Source of the DNA: Hyphomicrobiales bacterium
GTDB lineage: Bacteria > Pseudomonadota > Alphaproteobacteria > Rhizobiales > Rhizobiaceae
NCBI GenBank assembly: GCA_900466605.1
Contig: UBMU01000036.1
Coordinates: 95,316-159,315 of the forward strand
Length of the DNA stretch: 64,000 nucleotides
Direction of reading: 5' to 3'
Positions 50,491-59,535 of the stretch are shown here, in pieces. The notes under the pieces are model-generated. The model was given only the letters and a program-made list of their open reading frames with translations, searched no databases and was not told the DNA's origin. The number at the start of each line of letters is the position of its first letter. Within the stretch, counting starts at the first letter, position 1. The position numbers were made by a program, and so were the translations under genes.

Positions 50491-51429
50491 CTAATTCATC
50501 AAGTGGCGGATGAGTTCGTCATCCGAATTAATCGTGTCCTTCACTCGCACGGTATAATTCTCGCCCGAGCGTCCGAATTCGCAAACATACAGTTCCTTGC
50601 TGTTGGCGCTGACTTCGACGCGGACGTCGTCGCTGTCGTAGAAGGGAATGACGTCGCCAGCAGAGAGCTTCGAGATGGTTCGCAGCGTCAGATCTTGCAG
50701 GCGGATCCTCGCGTTGAGTGTAACGTGCGAGCGACGCACCTGCTCGCTGAGCTGATCGGTCCACTCGGACGATTTGGCTGACTGTCCCTTGGCCTTCGGA
50801 GCCGCCACAGTTGTCTTCAGCAGAGCTGCCTGGGGGACGATCAACGAGAAGTCCGATGTAATTCCGGAAAGCGTGATCGACATGTTGATCGCGGCCGCGA
50901 ACTCGTCTGGCTTGTCCTCGGAAGGCTTGGCGCGCGTTTCGAACGCGTGAGGAAGCTCCAGGGCCGGTTCGAAGCCGCCGGGTGCGTTCACCGCCGAACG
51001 AAGAACATTGGCGATCTTGTCGAAGACCATGACCGCAAGCTCGAGTTCGATCACCGAAAGCAGGCGGTCAGCCGGCTGTTCGACAGTGTCGGCGGCCGCG
51101 CCCAGCAGATGTTCCATCAGCGTGATGACGAAGCTGTTGCCGCACGCAAGCGTAATATTCTGCGACCAGTTGCGAAGCGTCGCGTCGACGAGCGTCGTGT
51201 TGCCGCCGAGATCGGCGATCAGGTCGTTCTTGTGTCCGCTGTCGCAGCCGAGATAGACCACCTCGACGTCGAGGTTTGTCTCGCTCTTGACGATATCGGG
51301 CAGGAAGACGGCGTAGACATCGCCGAACGCGGCGCAGATCTTTTCGATGCTGGCCTTGTCGCCGAGCCTGCCGGTCAACTTGGCAAGAAGGGCTTCGTCC
51401 ATAGGGGGCTTTTTGAGGATAGCGTTCAT
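50491..51429 (-). CDS. fliM: Flagellar motor switch protein FliM
   Basis: 312 residues. The middle domain (DLGGNTTLVDATLRNWSQNI to about 200) and the C-terminal SpoA-like domain (LNARIRLQDLTLRTISKLSAG, VIPFYDSDDVRVEV) are recognisable. The N-terminal 25 residues (MNAILKKPPMDEALLAKLTG) lack the usual LSQxEIDALL CheY-binding motif, as in other rhizobial FliM proteins. Identity is supported by its neighbours fliN, fliG and motA. The start is 6 bases after the motA stop. Confidence 0.9.
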   Translation of the reverse strand: MNAILKKPPMDEALLAKLTGRLGDKASIEKICAAFGDVYAVFLPDIVKSETNLDVEVVYLGCDSGHKNDLIADLGGNTTLVDATLRNWSQNITLACGNSFVITLMEHLLGAAADTVEQPADRLLSVIELELAVMVFDKIANVLRSAVNAPGGFEPALELPHAFETRAKPSEDKPDEFAAAINMSITLSGITSDFSLIVPQAALLKTTVAAPKAKGQSAKSSEWTDQLSEQVRRSHVTLNARIRLQDLTLRTISKLSAGDVIPFYDSDDVRVEVSANSKELYVCEFGRSGENYTVRVKDTINSDDELIRHLMN

Positions 51430-51435
51430 GATCGT

Positions 51436-52308
51436 TTACGCCGCCTTGTTCTCGCCGCCGGGGTTCATCATTTCCTGCTCGACGGCGTCGATCGAAGGAC
51501 GCTCGTAAGCCGAGATCGTCTTGCGGCCGTATTCGAGCGCGACCTGCGGTACCGAGCCGTTCATGTAGGCAAGCAGCGTCTGCTTGACGATGACGTAGAG
51601 GCGATGCTGCTTGTTGCGGACGATCTTGATCTGGGAGACGATCGGAGAACACACGCAATAGGACAGGAGAATGCCGAGGAAGGTGCCGACGAGCGCTGAA
51701 CCGATCAGGTGGCCGAGCACTTCGGGCGAATCGTTGATGTGCGCCATGGCCTTGATGACGCCGAGAACGGCCGCGACGATACCGATCGCCGGGAATGCGT
51801 CGCCCATCGTCTGAATGGCGTGATAGGGCTTCATCTTGTCATGAAGGATCGTGTTGATCTCTTCGTCCATCAGAGCCTCGATCTCGTGCGAGCGGGCATT
51901 GCCGATAATGATCAGGCGGACGTAGTCGCAGATGAATGCCGTCAGTTCCTTGTTCTTAAGAACCGTCGGCGCGGACTGGAAGATCGAGGATTCGGCCGGA
52001 TTGTCGATGTGCGCTTCGATCTCGTTGCGCGACTTCGTACGCAGGTCGCGCATCAGGGAATAGAGAACACCGAGCGTATCGAGGTAGTTCCGCTCTTTCG
52101 GAACGGTATGCTTGAAGGCTTCACCGAGGGCCTTGCCGGAGTCCTTCACCACCTTCATCGGGTTGCCCATGACGAAGCTGCCCAAGCCGGCGCCGCCGAT
52201 GATGACGAGCTCGAAGGGCTGCCATAGCGCCTCCACATGGCCGCCCATCGCCATGAAGCTGCCGATGATGCAGCCGCAGGTAATCACAAATCCGATAATG
52301 ATATTCAT
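51436..52308 (-). CDS. motA: Flagellar stator protein MotA
   Basis: 290 residues. Four membrane helices (near 2-20, 31-50, 170-190, 205-225). The cytosolic loop has RTKSRNEIEAHIDNPAESS and the TM3 start PYHAIQTMGDAFPAIGIVAAVLGVI carries the conserved Pro of the channel. Works with MotB (not in this window). The start at 52308 (MNIIIGF) is preferred over the upstream in-frame extension, as MotA begins with its first helix; it shares a 250-base divergent region with flgF. First gene of the minus-strand motor operon. Confidence 0.95.
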   Translation of the reverse strand: MNIIIGFVITCGCIIGSFMAMGGHVEALWQPFELVIIGGAGLGSFVMGNPMKVVKDSGKALGEAFKHTVPKERNYLDTLGVLYSLMRDLRTKSRNEIEAHIDNPAESSIFQSAPTVLKNKELTAFICDYVRLIIIGNARSHEIEALMDEEINTILHDKMKPYHAIQTMGDAFPAIGIVAAVLGVIKAMAHINDSPEVLGHLIGSALVGTFLGILLSYCVCSPIVSQIKIVRNKQHRLYVIVKQTLLAYMNGSVPQVALEYGRKTISAYERPSIDAVEQEMMNPGGENKAA

Positions 52309-52558
52309 CGTCAGTCCAAACCTGATCGTTATTTTCAACCCAAGGGATAGGGCTGCTGGCTTGCGTGAGGCTGATGATTGTCCCTGTAAATCAAGCTTTC
52401 CCATGCCAGCTTCGCGCAAGCATTTGCTGTCAGCTTGTCGGTGACGAATGGGCATCCGTGCCTGTTTCTGAGATGCCGCCTCAGCGAGATTCGTGGTCCA
52501 ACCGACTGCAAAGACCCGGATTTCGTACCGTTCATCGCCAATGCAGGAGCCTATCGGG

Positions 52559-53293
52559 ATGCAATCTGGTCTTTATGTTTCTTTGTCGTCGCAGATGGCA
52601 CTCGAACGTCGCCTCACTACCATCGCCGACAATATGGCGAACGTGAACACGACGGGCTTCCGCGCAACGGAGGTGAAATTCAACGAGATGCTCGGCGAGA
52701 CAAGCAATAAGATCAACGCCAAGATTGCCTATGTTTCCCAGGGCAACGACTATCTCTCGGGCGACAGCGGCGAGCTCCAGCACACAGGCAACATGCTCGA
52801 CTTCGCTATCAAGGGCGACGCCTGGTTCTCAGTCGACACGCCAGCCGGCAAGGTTCTGACGAAGGACGGCCGCTTTACGATGAGGGAAAACGGCGAGCTC
52901 GTTTCCGTCCGCGGCTACCCGGTTCTCGATGCGAGCGGTGGTGCGATCACGCTCAACAAGGCCGCGGGTGAACCAAAAGTCGGCGCGGACGGCTTGATCT
53001 ACCAGGACGGCCGGCAGGTGGGCTCGCTTGGTCTCTTCGAGGCCGACATCAGCAAGGGCTATCTGCGCTATGAGAACAGCGGCATCATGACAACCGAGCA
53101 GCCGCGTGCCGTCACCGATCGCTTCAATGTCGGCGTTCAGCAGGGCTACCTTGAGAATTCCAATGTCAACGCGATGCGGGAAATCACACAGCTGATCGAA
53201 GTCAATCGCGCCTTCGAAAGCATGACGTCGCTGTCGAAGGATAGCGAGGCTTCATTCAGCGAAGCGATCAAGACACTCGGTGGCAGCCGCTAG
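52559..53293 (+). CDS. flgF: Flagellar basal-body rod protein FlgF
   Basis: 244 residues, a proximal rod protein. N-terminal helix (MQSGLYVSLSSQMALERRLT) with the rod signature ADNMANVNTTGFRATEVKF, a central FlgG/FlgF-type beta part (AIKGDAWFSVDTPAGKVLTKDGRF), and a C-terminal helix (AMREITQLIEVNRAFESMTSL). Start at 52559, AGGAG 9 bases upstream. No signal peptide, as expected for export substrates of the flagellar machine. Thirteen bases separate it from fliI. Confidence 0.95.
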   Translation: MQSGLYVSLSSQMALERRLTTIADNMANVNTTGFRATEVKFNEMLGETSNKINAKIAYVSQGNDYLSGDSGELQHTGNMLDFAIKGDAWFSVDTPAGKVLTKDGRFTMRENGELVSVRGYPVLDASGGAITLNKAAGEPKVGADGLIYQDGRQVGSLGLFEADISKGYLRYENSGIMTTEQPRAVTDRFNVGVQQGYLENSNVNAMREITQLIEVNRAFESMTSLSKDSEASFSEAIKTLGGSR

Positions 53294-53306
53294 CGGGGAC
53301 TGAAGT

Positions 53307-54698
53307 ATGAGCAATACGCCGGTCACCGAAGCTGATCTCTCGCCAAAGCTCGCGCACCTCGCCGGGCTCGTATCGCGCTATTCCAGCCCCGAATTCCTGG
53401 TAGCCCCGGGTGGCCGTGTGCAGACGATCGCGGCTGGCCATTACACGGTGAGCGGCCTGTCGCGTCATGTTCGGCTCGGCGAATTCGTCGCTCACAAGTC
53501 GCCGACCGGCATTCACCTCGGCGAGGTTGTCCGTGTCGAGCCTGAACTGACCTATGTCTGCCCGATCGAGCCGGGTGAGCCGATCGGCATCCATGATACG
53601 GTTATCCGCAAGGGCGCATTCCGTATCTCGCCGTCCGATGGTTGGTGCGGGCGCACGATCAACTCGCTGTGCGAGCCGATCGATGGCCTGGGGCCGATTG
53701 GACAAGGGCTCGGTCGCCGGTCGATTTCGAACACCGCGCCGCCCTCCATGACGCGAAAGCGGGTCGAGAAGGGCTTCAAGACCGGCGTTCGCGCTATCGA
53801 CATTTTTTCGCCGCTCTGCCTCGGCCAGCGCCTCGGCATTTTCGCCGGCTCAGGCGTTGGCAAGTCGACTTTGCTATCGATGCTGGCGCGCGCGGACGCG
53901 TTCGACAAGGTTGTCATCGCCCTTGTCGGTGAACGTGGCCGCGAAGTGCGGGAATTCATCGAGGATACGCTCGGTGCCAACATGAAGAAGGCGATCGCCG
54001 TCGTCGCGACGAGTGACGAGAGCCCGATGCTGCGCAAGATGGCTCCGCTGACTGCCGTCACGATCGCCGAGCATTTCCGCGATCAGGGCGATAACGTACT
54101 GCTGATCGTCGACAGTGTTACCCGATTTGCCCACGCGATCCGCGAAGTAGCGACCGCGTCCGGCGAGCCGCCTATCGCGCGCGGCTATCCCGCCTCGGTC
54201 TTCACCGAGCTGCCGCGGCTGCTGGAACGCGCGGGACCCGGCCCCGAAGGCACTGGAACGATTACTGCGATCATTTCCATCCTCGTCGATGGCGACAACC
54301 ACAACGACCCTATCGCCGATTCCACGCGCGGCATTCTGGACGGCCACATCGTGCTGCAGCGCAGTCTCGCGGAAGAGGGCCGCTACCCGCCGATCGATCC
54401 GCTCGCCTCGATTTCGCGCCTTGCGCGCAAGGCCTGGACTCCGGATCAGGAGAAGCTGGTCTCCCGCCTGAAGACACTTATTCATCGCTTCGAGGAGACG
54501 CGGGACCTGCGCCTGATCGGTGGCTATCGCCCGGGCGCGGACCCCGATCTTGATATGGCGGTCAAGCAGGTGCCGATTATTTACGATGTTTTGAAACAGT
54601 CGCCGGGCGACGTCGATTCGCAGGATGCCTTTGCCGATCTGGCGGGTGCCCTGAAGGCCGCCGCCGGCATCGGCGGTCAGCCGAATATACGCAGGTAG
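53307..54698 (+). CDS. fliI: Flagellar export ATPase FliI
   Basis: 463 residues. Walker A in FAGSGVGKSTLLSML (about 180), Walker B region LLIVDSVTRFAHAIRE, and the conserved E in LVGERGREVREF. It resembles the F1 beta subunit and powers export gate entry. N-terminal binding part is short. Followed after 11 bases by an uncharacterised gene. Confidence 0.96.
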   Translation: MSNTPVTEADLSPKLAHLAGLVSRYSSPEFLVAPGGRVQTIAAGHYTVSGLSRHVRLGEFVAHKSPTGIHLGEVVRVEPELTYVCPIEPGEPIGIHDTVIRKGAFRISPSDGWCGRTINSLCEPIDGLGPIGQGLGRRSISNTAPPSMTRKRVEKGFKTGVRAIDIFSPLCLGQRLGIFAGSGVGKSTLLSMLARADAFDKVVIALVGERGREVREFIEDTLGANMKKAIAVVATSDESPMLRKMAPLTAVTIAEHFRDQGDNVLLIVDSVTRFAHAIREVATASGEPPIARGYPASVFTELPRLLERAGPGPEGTGTITAIISILVDGDNHNDPIADSTRGILDGHIVLQRSLAEEGRYPPIDPLASISRLARKAWTPDQEKLVSRLKTLIHRFEETRDLRLIGGYRPGADPDLDMAVKQVPIIYDVLKQSPGDVDSQDAFADLAGALKAAAGIGGQPNIRR

Positions 54699-54709
54699 AG
54701 AGGCGCTAA

Positions 54710-55261
54710 GTGACAGATTTCGATGACGATGAGAAGATCGCCCCGCTGAAGCCTCTGCGGCGCAAGACCGTCTTCCTCGACCGCGCCTTGACAGTTGCCG
54801 GCCTTGCCCTGGCGGGGGCATCCGCGTTTTTCCCGTGGTATGTCTTCTTCAACGAGGACAAGTTCGGCATCAACGTCGCACAGGGAGACCGGACGCGCGA
54901 TCTTCCTGATTGGCCGGCGCGGAACGTCTTCAGCGTCTCGCCGCTCGCGATGGCGAACAAGAACCAGTACGAAAAGAAGCCGGAGATTCCCGTCGATCCG
55001 CTGACCACGGCGACCGTCTCCAACATCGGCAGGGAAGACGACAAGGGAGCGCCGGCAGAAGAACAGCCGTTTCCGGGCAAATCGGGCTTTCGCCTTCTTC
55101 ACGTGGCAAATGGTCGTGCCCTGATCGCAGATACGTCCGGCATGTACGTCGTGCGCGTCGGATCCATCCTGCCGGATGAGAGTCGGCTGGCGACGCTGGA
55201 GGAACGTGATGGCAAATGGGTCATCGTCACGTCCAAGGGCGATATCTATCAACACAATTGA
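54710..55261 (+). CDS. Uncharacterised flagellar-cluster protein, 183 aa
   Basis: A 35-residue basic cytosolic N-terminus, one membrane segment (TVAGLALAGASAFFPWYVFF), and a periplasmic part of about 120 residues ending in a beta-rich FRLLHVANGRALIADTSGMYVVRVG. It starts with GTG 11 bases after fliI (GAGAGG upstream) and lies between fliI and flgB. The same arrangement is recalled from S. meliloti. The topology suggests an envelope assembly or anchoring role, which is inference. Confidence 0.7.
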   Translation: MTDFDDDEKIAPLKPLRRKTVFLDRALTVAGLALAGASAFFPWYVFFNEDKFGINVAQGDRTRDLPDWPARNVFSVSPLAMANKNQYEKKPEIPVDPLTTATVSNIGREDDKGAPAEEQPFPGKSGFRLLHVANGRALIADTSGMYVVRVGSILPDESRLATLEERDGKWVIVTSKGDIYQHN

Positions 55262-55286
55262 ACGCAGCCGCTCCGAAGCGAATCAG

Positions 55287-55321
55287 CCGAAGGCTCCACC
55301 GGATACGGTCGGAGCCTTCGG
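55287..55321 (+). terminator. Hairpin after the fliI-linked gene
   Basis: CCGAAGGCTCC / GGAGCCTTCGG, an 11-bp stem with a 13-base loop that itself contains ACCG/CGGT. No T run follows. It may mark a processing or weak termination point before flgB. Confidence 0.45.
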
Positions 55322-55433
55322 TGCGTTAGGGGGCAACCCAAAGAAAGCTCCCTGAATTTCAGGACCGTATTCTCCGTAAGTCTGACGCAAGATTACCGCC
55401 GTAGGTTCGCATCAGTAAAAACGGAGAGTTCCC

Positions 55434-55826
55434 ATGCAACCGATTCAACTTTTCGACTTGGCCTCGCGGCAGGCCGAATGGCTGACGATCCGTCAGGAGG
55501 TTGTGGCCGGCAATATCGCGAACTCGACCACGCCGAAGTATCGCGCCAAAGACATCACGCCCTTCCAGGCCGTCCTCGACAAGTCGGACATCACAATGGC
55601 GCGCACGAATGCCGCTCATCTGTCTGGCAACGACCTCGGCACGAAGAGCGACATCGACGTCAAGGACGCGGTCCTCGATCAGGAAATCGGCGTGCAGGAA
55701 TCCGGCAACACGGTGGGTCTCGCCGAGGAGCTTTCCAAGTCTGGTGAAATCAAGCGGCAGTACGATCTGAACACGTCGCTCGTGAGCTCGTTCAATCGAC
55801 TGATGCTGATGACAGTGAAGAGCTAA
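55434..55826 (+). CDS. flgB: Flagellar basal-body rod protein FlgB
   Basis: 130 residues. N-terminal FDLASRQAEWLTIRQEVVAGN and IANSTTPKYRAKDI are the rod-protein signature; the C-terminal helix KRQYDLNTSLVSSFNRLMLM completes it. GGAGAG precedes the ATG. Starts a compact block flgB-flgC-fliE-flgG. Confidence 0.95.
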   Translation: MQPIQLFDLASRQAEWLTIRQEVVAGNIANSTTPKYRAKDITPFQAVLDKSDITMARTNAAHLSGNDLGTKSDIDVKDAVLDQEIGVQESGNTVGLAEELSKSGEIKRQYDLNTSLVSSFNRLMLMTVKS

Positions 55827-55830
55827 GATC

Positions 55831-56247
55831 ATGGATCCTTTATCAGCAGCACTCAAAATCGCAGGGTCGGGGCTCGAGGCGCAATCGACGCGCCTTCGCA
55901 TCGTGTCCGAAAACATCGCCAACTCGCGTTCGACCGGTGACACGCCCGGCGCCGATCCTTATCGTCGCAAGACCATCACCTTCGGCGAAGCGGTTGATCG
56001 CGCCAATGGCGTCACCACCGTCAACGTCAAGAAACTCGGTGTCGACGAATCCAAGTTCGTTACCGAATACGACCCCTCCAATCCGGCCGCGGACGAGAAG
56101 GGCATCGTGAAGCTCCCGAACGTCAACATGCTGGTCGAGATGGCCGACATGCGCGAAGCCAACCGCTCGTACGATGCCAACCTGCAGACCATCAAGCAAT
56201 CCCGCGACCTGATTTCGTCGACAATCGACCTATTGAAGAGCCAGTAA
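55831..56247 (+). CDS. flgC: Flagellar basal-body rod protein FlgC
   Basis: 138 residues. AALKIAGSGLEAQSTRLRIV and the ENIANSRSTGDTPGADPYRR rod motif at the start, then KLPNVNMLVEMADMREANRS and a C-terminal helix. Proximal rod component, secreted without a signal peptide. Four bases after flgB. Confidence 0.95.
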   Translation: MDPLSAALKIAGSGLEAQSTRLRIVSENIANSRSTGDTPGADPYRRKTITFGEAVDRANGVTTVNVKKLGVDESKFVTEYDPSNPAADEKGIVKLPNVNMLVEMADMREANRSYDANLQTIKQSRDLISSTIDLLKSQ

Positions 56248-56249
56248 TA

Positions 56250-56576
56250 ATGATCAACAACGTCAATAGCATCAGCTCACTGTCGATGACCCGCGACCTT
56301 GCGGGGATCGATCAGGACAAGTCCACGGCTTCCTCGGCTGCAGAAAGTGCAGCAAACGACGGCGGCTTTGGTGCGGTTCTCAGCAACGTTGCGACCGGCG
56401 CCGTCAACACCCTGAAGAATGCGGAAGGCATGTCATTTGCCGGTATCAAGGGCACCGCGACGACGCGTGAAGTCGTCGATGCCGTCATGCAGGCGCAGCA
56501 GACCCTTCAGACCGCAATCGCCATTCGGGACAAGGTCGTTTCGGCCTTTCTCGATGTTACCCGGATGCAGATGTAA
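56250..56576 (+). CDS. fliE: Flagellar hook-basal body protein FliE
   Basis: 108 residues, the adaptor between MS ring and rod. The conserved end is AVMQAQQTLQTAIAIRDKVV followed by SAFLDVTRMQM; the N-terminal half is Ser/Ala-rich and variable. Two bases after flgC. Confidence 0.93.
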   Translation: MINNVNSISSLSMTRDLAGIDQDKSTASSAAESAANDGGFGAVLSNVATGAVNTLKNAEGMSFAGIKGTATTREVVDAVMQAQQTLQTAIAIRDKVVSAFLDVTRMQM

Positions 56577-56595
56577 TTGATTTAAGGACAAAGCC

Positions 56596-57384
56596 ATGAG
56601 AGCGCTTGCCATTGCTGCAACGGGTATGGATGCCCAGCAGACCAATCTTGAAGTCATCGCCAACAACATTGCAAACATCAACACGACCGGCTTCAAGCGC
56701 GCTCGCGCTGAGTTCACGGACCTGTTGTATCAGACCGAGCGGGCAAAGGGCGTCTCGAACCGAGCGAACCAGGCAATCGTGCCGGAGGGCGCAAACATCG
56801 GTCTTGGCGTTCAGACGTCGTCGATCCGCAATTTGCATATCCAGGGCGAACTGACACAGACCGGCAACGATCTCGATGTGGCTTTGATCGGCCGCGGCTT
56901 CTTCCAGATCCAGGCGCCGGACGGCACGACGCTCTATACGCGCGCCGGCGCGCTCAACAAGAACGAGACCGGCCAGATCGTTACGGTCGACGGCTATCTC
57001 GTGGCACCGAATATCACCATCCCGCAGGGTTCGACGGAGTTGACCATCAGTCGCTCGGGCGAAGTTTCGGCAAAGCTGCCGGGAGGCACCGACGCGACGG
57101 TGCTCGGCCAGTTGCAGATTGCCGACTTCGTCAACGAAGCTGGCCTTCAACCCCTCGGCGACAACCTCTTCCAGCAGACGCCGGCTTCCGGCGATGCCGT
57201 GGTCGGGACGCCTGACGAAGAGAATTTCGGCTACCTGAAGCAGGGATATCTGGAGTCGTCGAACGTCGATCCGGTGAAAGAAATCACCGAGCTGATATCG
57301 GCGCAGCGTGCCTACGAAATGAACTCCAAGGTCATTACCACAGCAGACGAAATGGCCTCCATCGTCAGCAAGAACCTGAAGTAA
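56596..57384 (+). CDS. flgG: Flagellar distal rod protein FlgG
   Basis: 262 residues, normal length. N-terminal helix (MRALAIAATGMDAQQTNLEV) with NNIANINTTGFKRARAEF, a central beta part (VALIGRGFFQIQAPDGTTLYTRAG) and a C-terminal NVDPVKEITELISAQRAYEM. Forms the distal rod. A short gap of 19 bases separates it from fliE. Confidence 0.96.
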   Translation: MRALAIAATGMDAQQTNLEVIANNIANINTTGFKRARAEFTDLLYQTERAKGVSNRANQAIVPEGANIGLGVQTSSIRNLHIQGELTQTGNDLDVALIGRGFFQIQAPDGTTLYTRAGALNKNETGQIVTVDGYLVAPNITIPQGSTELTISRSGEVSAKLPGGTDATVLGQLQIADFVNEAGLQPLGDNLFQQTPASGDAVVGTPDEENFGYLKQGYLESSNVDPVKEITELISAQRAYEMNSKVITTADEMASIVSKNLK

Positions 57385-57401
57385 CTGGGAAGGGCTGAAA
57401 C

Positions 57402-57887
57402 ATGATGTTTTGCCGGGTCAAGGGTATCCTCGGATGGGCGGCAGCTGCCGCCATTGCGATTGCCGCATTCGTCGCGCCGCAGGCAGCAGCCACGGCCGGT
57501 ATGGGCTATGCGGTGGTTCCGACAACGACCATTTACCCCGGCGAGACCGTGTCCGGCGCCCAGCTTCAGGAGGTGGAAGTTACCAACCCCAACCTGAAGG
57601 GCGACTACGCAACGTCGATCCGCCAGGTCGAAGGGATGATCTCGAAGCGCACACTGCTGCCGGGACGCTCCATTTCGGTTTCCGCACTGCGGGAACCCTT
57701 CACGGTGACGCGCGGTTCCTCGATCCGACTGGTCTTCACGCTTGGCGCCATGACCATCTCGGCCGCCGGGTCGCCGCTCGAGGACGGCATGACCGGGCAG
57801 CTCGTCCGCGTTCGCAACATGGATTCCGGCGTGATTGTCAGCGGCACCGTGCTCGCCGACGGCACCATACACGTGGCCGCAAAATGA
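57402..57887 (+). CDS. flgA: Flagellar P-ring assembly chaperone FlgA
   Basis: 161 residues with a Sec signal peptide (LGWAAAAAIAIAAFVAPQAAA). The mature part has the SAF-like fold (PTTTIYPGETVSGAQLQEVE, then SKRTLLPGRSISVSALREP) that helps FlgI polymerise in the periplasm. Its stop overlaps the flgI start (ATGA). Confidence 0.92.
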   Translation: MMFCRVKGILGWAAAAAIAIAAFVAPQAAATAGMGYAVVPTTTIYPGETVSGAQLQEVEVTNPNLKGDYATSIRQVEGMISKRTLLPGRSISVSALREPFTVTRGSSIRLVFTLGAMTISAAGSPLEDGMTGQLVRVRNMDSGVIVSGTVLADGTIHVAAK

Positions 57888-59005
57888 AGATATTTTTCCG
57901 TCTTTTCGTAGCTCTTGCGTTTCTCTCTCCGAACGTCGTCGCGGTCGCGCCGGCATCGGCCATGAATTCGCGTATCAAGGACATTGCCTCCCTGCAGGCC
58001 GGGCGTGACAACCAGTTGATCGGCTATGGTCTGATCGTCGGCCTTCAGGGCACAGGCGATAACTTCCGCTCTTCGCCCTTCACCGAGCAGTCGACGCGCG
58101 CGATGCTGCAAAACCTCGGCATCTCTACGCAGAACAGCCAGTCCAACGCGAAGAATACGGCCGCCGTCATGGTGACGGCCAACCTGCCGCCTTTTGCCAG
58201 CCCGGGTAGCCGCATCGATGTGAATGTCAGTTCGCTTGGCGATTCGACGTCGCTGCGCGGCGGCACACTGATCATGACGTCGCTGTCCGGCGCGGATGGT
58301 CAGATTTACGCTGTCGCACAGGGCTCGGTCGTGGTCTCCGGTTTCACCGCCCAGGGCCAGGCCGCCACGGTGACCGAAGGCGTGACGACGGCCGGCCGTG
58401 TTCCGGGCGGTGCCATCATCGAACGCGAGCTGCCATCGCGCTTCAAAGATTCCGTCAATCTCGTCCTGCAACTGCGAAACCCGGATTTTTCCACGGCCAT
58501 TCGAATCGCCGATGTCGTCAACGGCTATGCTTCCGCTCGCTTCGGTGGTCCGGTGGCAGAGGCAAAGGACGCGCAGGAAGTTATCATCCAGAAGCCGAGG
58601 ACGGCGGATCTCACGCGTCTGATGGCCGATCTGGAAAACCTTGTGGTCGAGACAGATACGCCGGCCAAAGTGGTCGTCAACGAGCGAACCGGCACCATCG
58701 TCATTGGGGCGGACGTGCGTGTGTCGCCGGTTGCGGTCAGCTATGGCACTCTTACAGTCCAGGTGACGGAGACGCCACAGATCATTCAGCCCGAGCCGTT
58801 CTCTCGCGGCGAGACTGCCGTGCAGCCGCAGACCGATATCGCTGCGCAGAAGACAGGCGGCAAGGTAGCGCTGCTGGATGGACCTGATCTCAAGACGCTC
58901 GTCGCTGGTCTCAACAATATCGGCGTCAAGCCGGATGGCATCATTGCCATCCTCCAGGGCATCAAATCAGCCGGCGCGCTGCAAGCGGAGCTTGTCCTGC
59001 AATGA
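57884..59005 (+). CDS. flgI: Flagellar P-ring protein FlgI
   Basis: 373 residues, the usual size. Signal peptide MKIFFRLFVALAFLSP-NVVAVAPASA, then RIKDIASLQAGRDNQLIGYG and LVVGL-like QGTGDN of the P-ring, and a conserved end NIGVKPDGIIAILQGIKSAG. The correct start is the ATG at 57884 overlapping the flgA stop; an upstream out-of-gene extension in the same frame exists but is not coding. Confidence 0.95.
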   Translation: MKIFFRLFVALAFLSPNVVAVAPASAMNSRIKDIASLQAGRDNQLIGYGLIVGLQGTGDNFRSSPFTEQSTRAMLQNLGISTQNSQSNAKNTAAVMVTANLPPFASPGSRIDVNVSSLGDSTSLRGGTLIMTSLSGADGQIYAVAQGSVVVSGFTAQGQAATVTEGVTTAGRVPGGAIIERELPSRFKDSVNLVLQLRNPDFSTAIRIADVVNGYASARFGGPVAEAKDAQEVIIQKPRTADLTRLMADLENLVVETDTPAKVVVNERTGTIVIGADVRVSPVAVSYGTLTVQVTETPQIIQPEPFSRGETAVQPQTDIAAQKTGGKVALLDGPDLKTLVAGLNNIGVKPDGIIAILQGIKSAGALQAELVLQ

Positions 59006-59535
59006 TGAGGAACATGACTGCATCCCGTCTGCTTCAGCGGCTTGCGCTGCCTGCGATGGCCGTCGTGGCACTGTCGATGCCCGGTGCCTTTGCACAGGAG
59101 CAGCCTGCGCCAAGGAGCGAAATGACCTCGCAGGAGGAGATCAAGCAGTTCTGCACGAACATCGCCGATCCCGCCCGTGACCAGCGTTACCTGCTGCAGA
59201 AGCAGGAGCTAGAGACGCTGCGCGCCGACGTCGATTCCCGCATAGCGGAAATGAACAAGCGTAAGGAGGAATATCAGGACTGGCTGAAGCGCCGGGACGT
59301 TTTCCTCAAGCAGGCGGAAGCCGGCCTCACGGATATCTATAAGAAAATGAAGCCGGACGCAGCCGCGTCGCAGCTGCAGGAGGTCAAGATCGAAGTGGCG
59401 GCGGCTGTCATCATGCGGCTGAACCCCACGCAATCGAGCCTGATCCTCAACGAGATGGATCCGCAGAAGGCTGCGGTCATTGCCAACATCATCGCCAGCG
59501 CGTCCGATCCAAATACGTCGAAGGACCCCTCATGA
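59002..59535 (+). CDS. motE: MotE, periplasmic motility chaperone
   Basis: 177 residues: a signal peptide (ALPAMAVVALSMPGAFA), a long coiled coil (EIKQF; RADVDSRIAEMNKRKEEYQD and on), and a conserved MotE C-terminus (MRLNPTQSSLILNEMDPQKA). In S. meliloti MotE is a chaperone for the stator accessory protein MotC; the flgI-motE-flgH order is the same. One Cys (FCTNI) may form a disulfide dimer. Overlaps flgI and flgH by four bases each. Confidence 0.92.
   Translation: MMRNMTASRLLQRLALPAMAVVALSMPGAFAQEQPAPRSEMTSQEEIKQFCTNIADPARDQRYLLQKQELETLRADVDSRIAEMNKRKEEYQDWLKRRDVFLKQAEAGLTDIYKKMKPDAAASQLQEVKIEVAAAVIMRLNPTQSSLILNEMDPQKAAVIANIIASASDPNTSKDPS

Noticed and set aside
57410..57883. Upstream extension of the flgI frame over flgA
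   Set aside because: flgA has its own signal peptide in the other frame and the flgI signal peptide begins at 57884.
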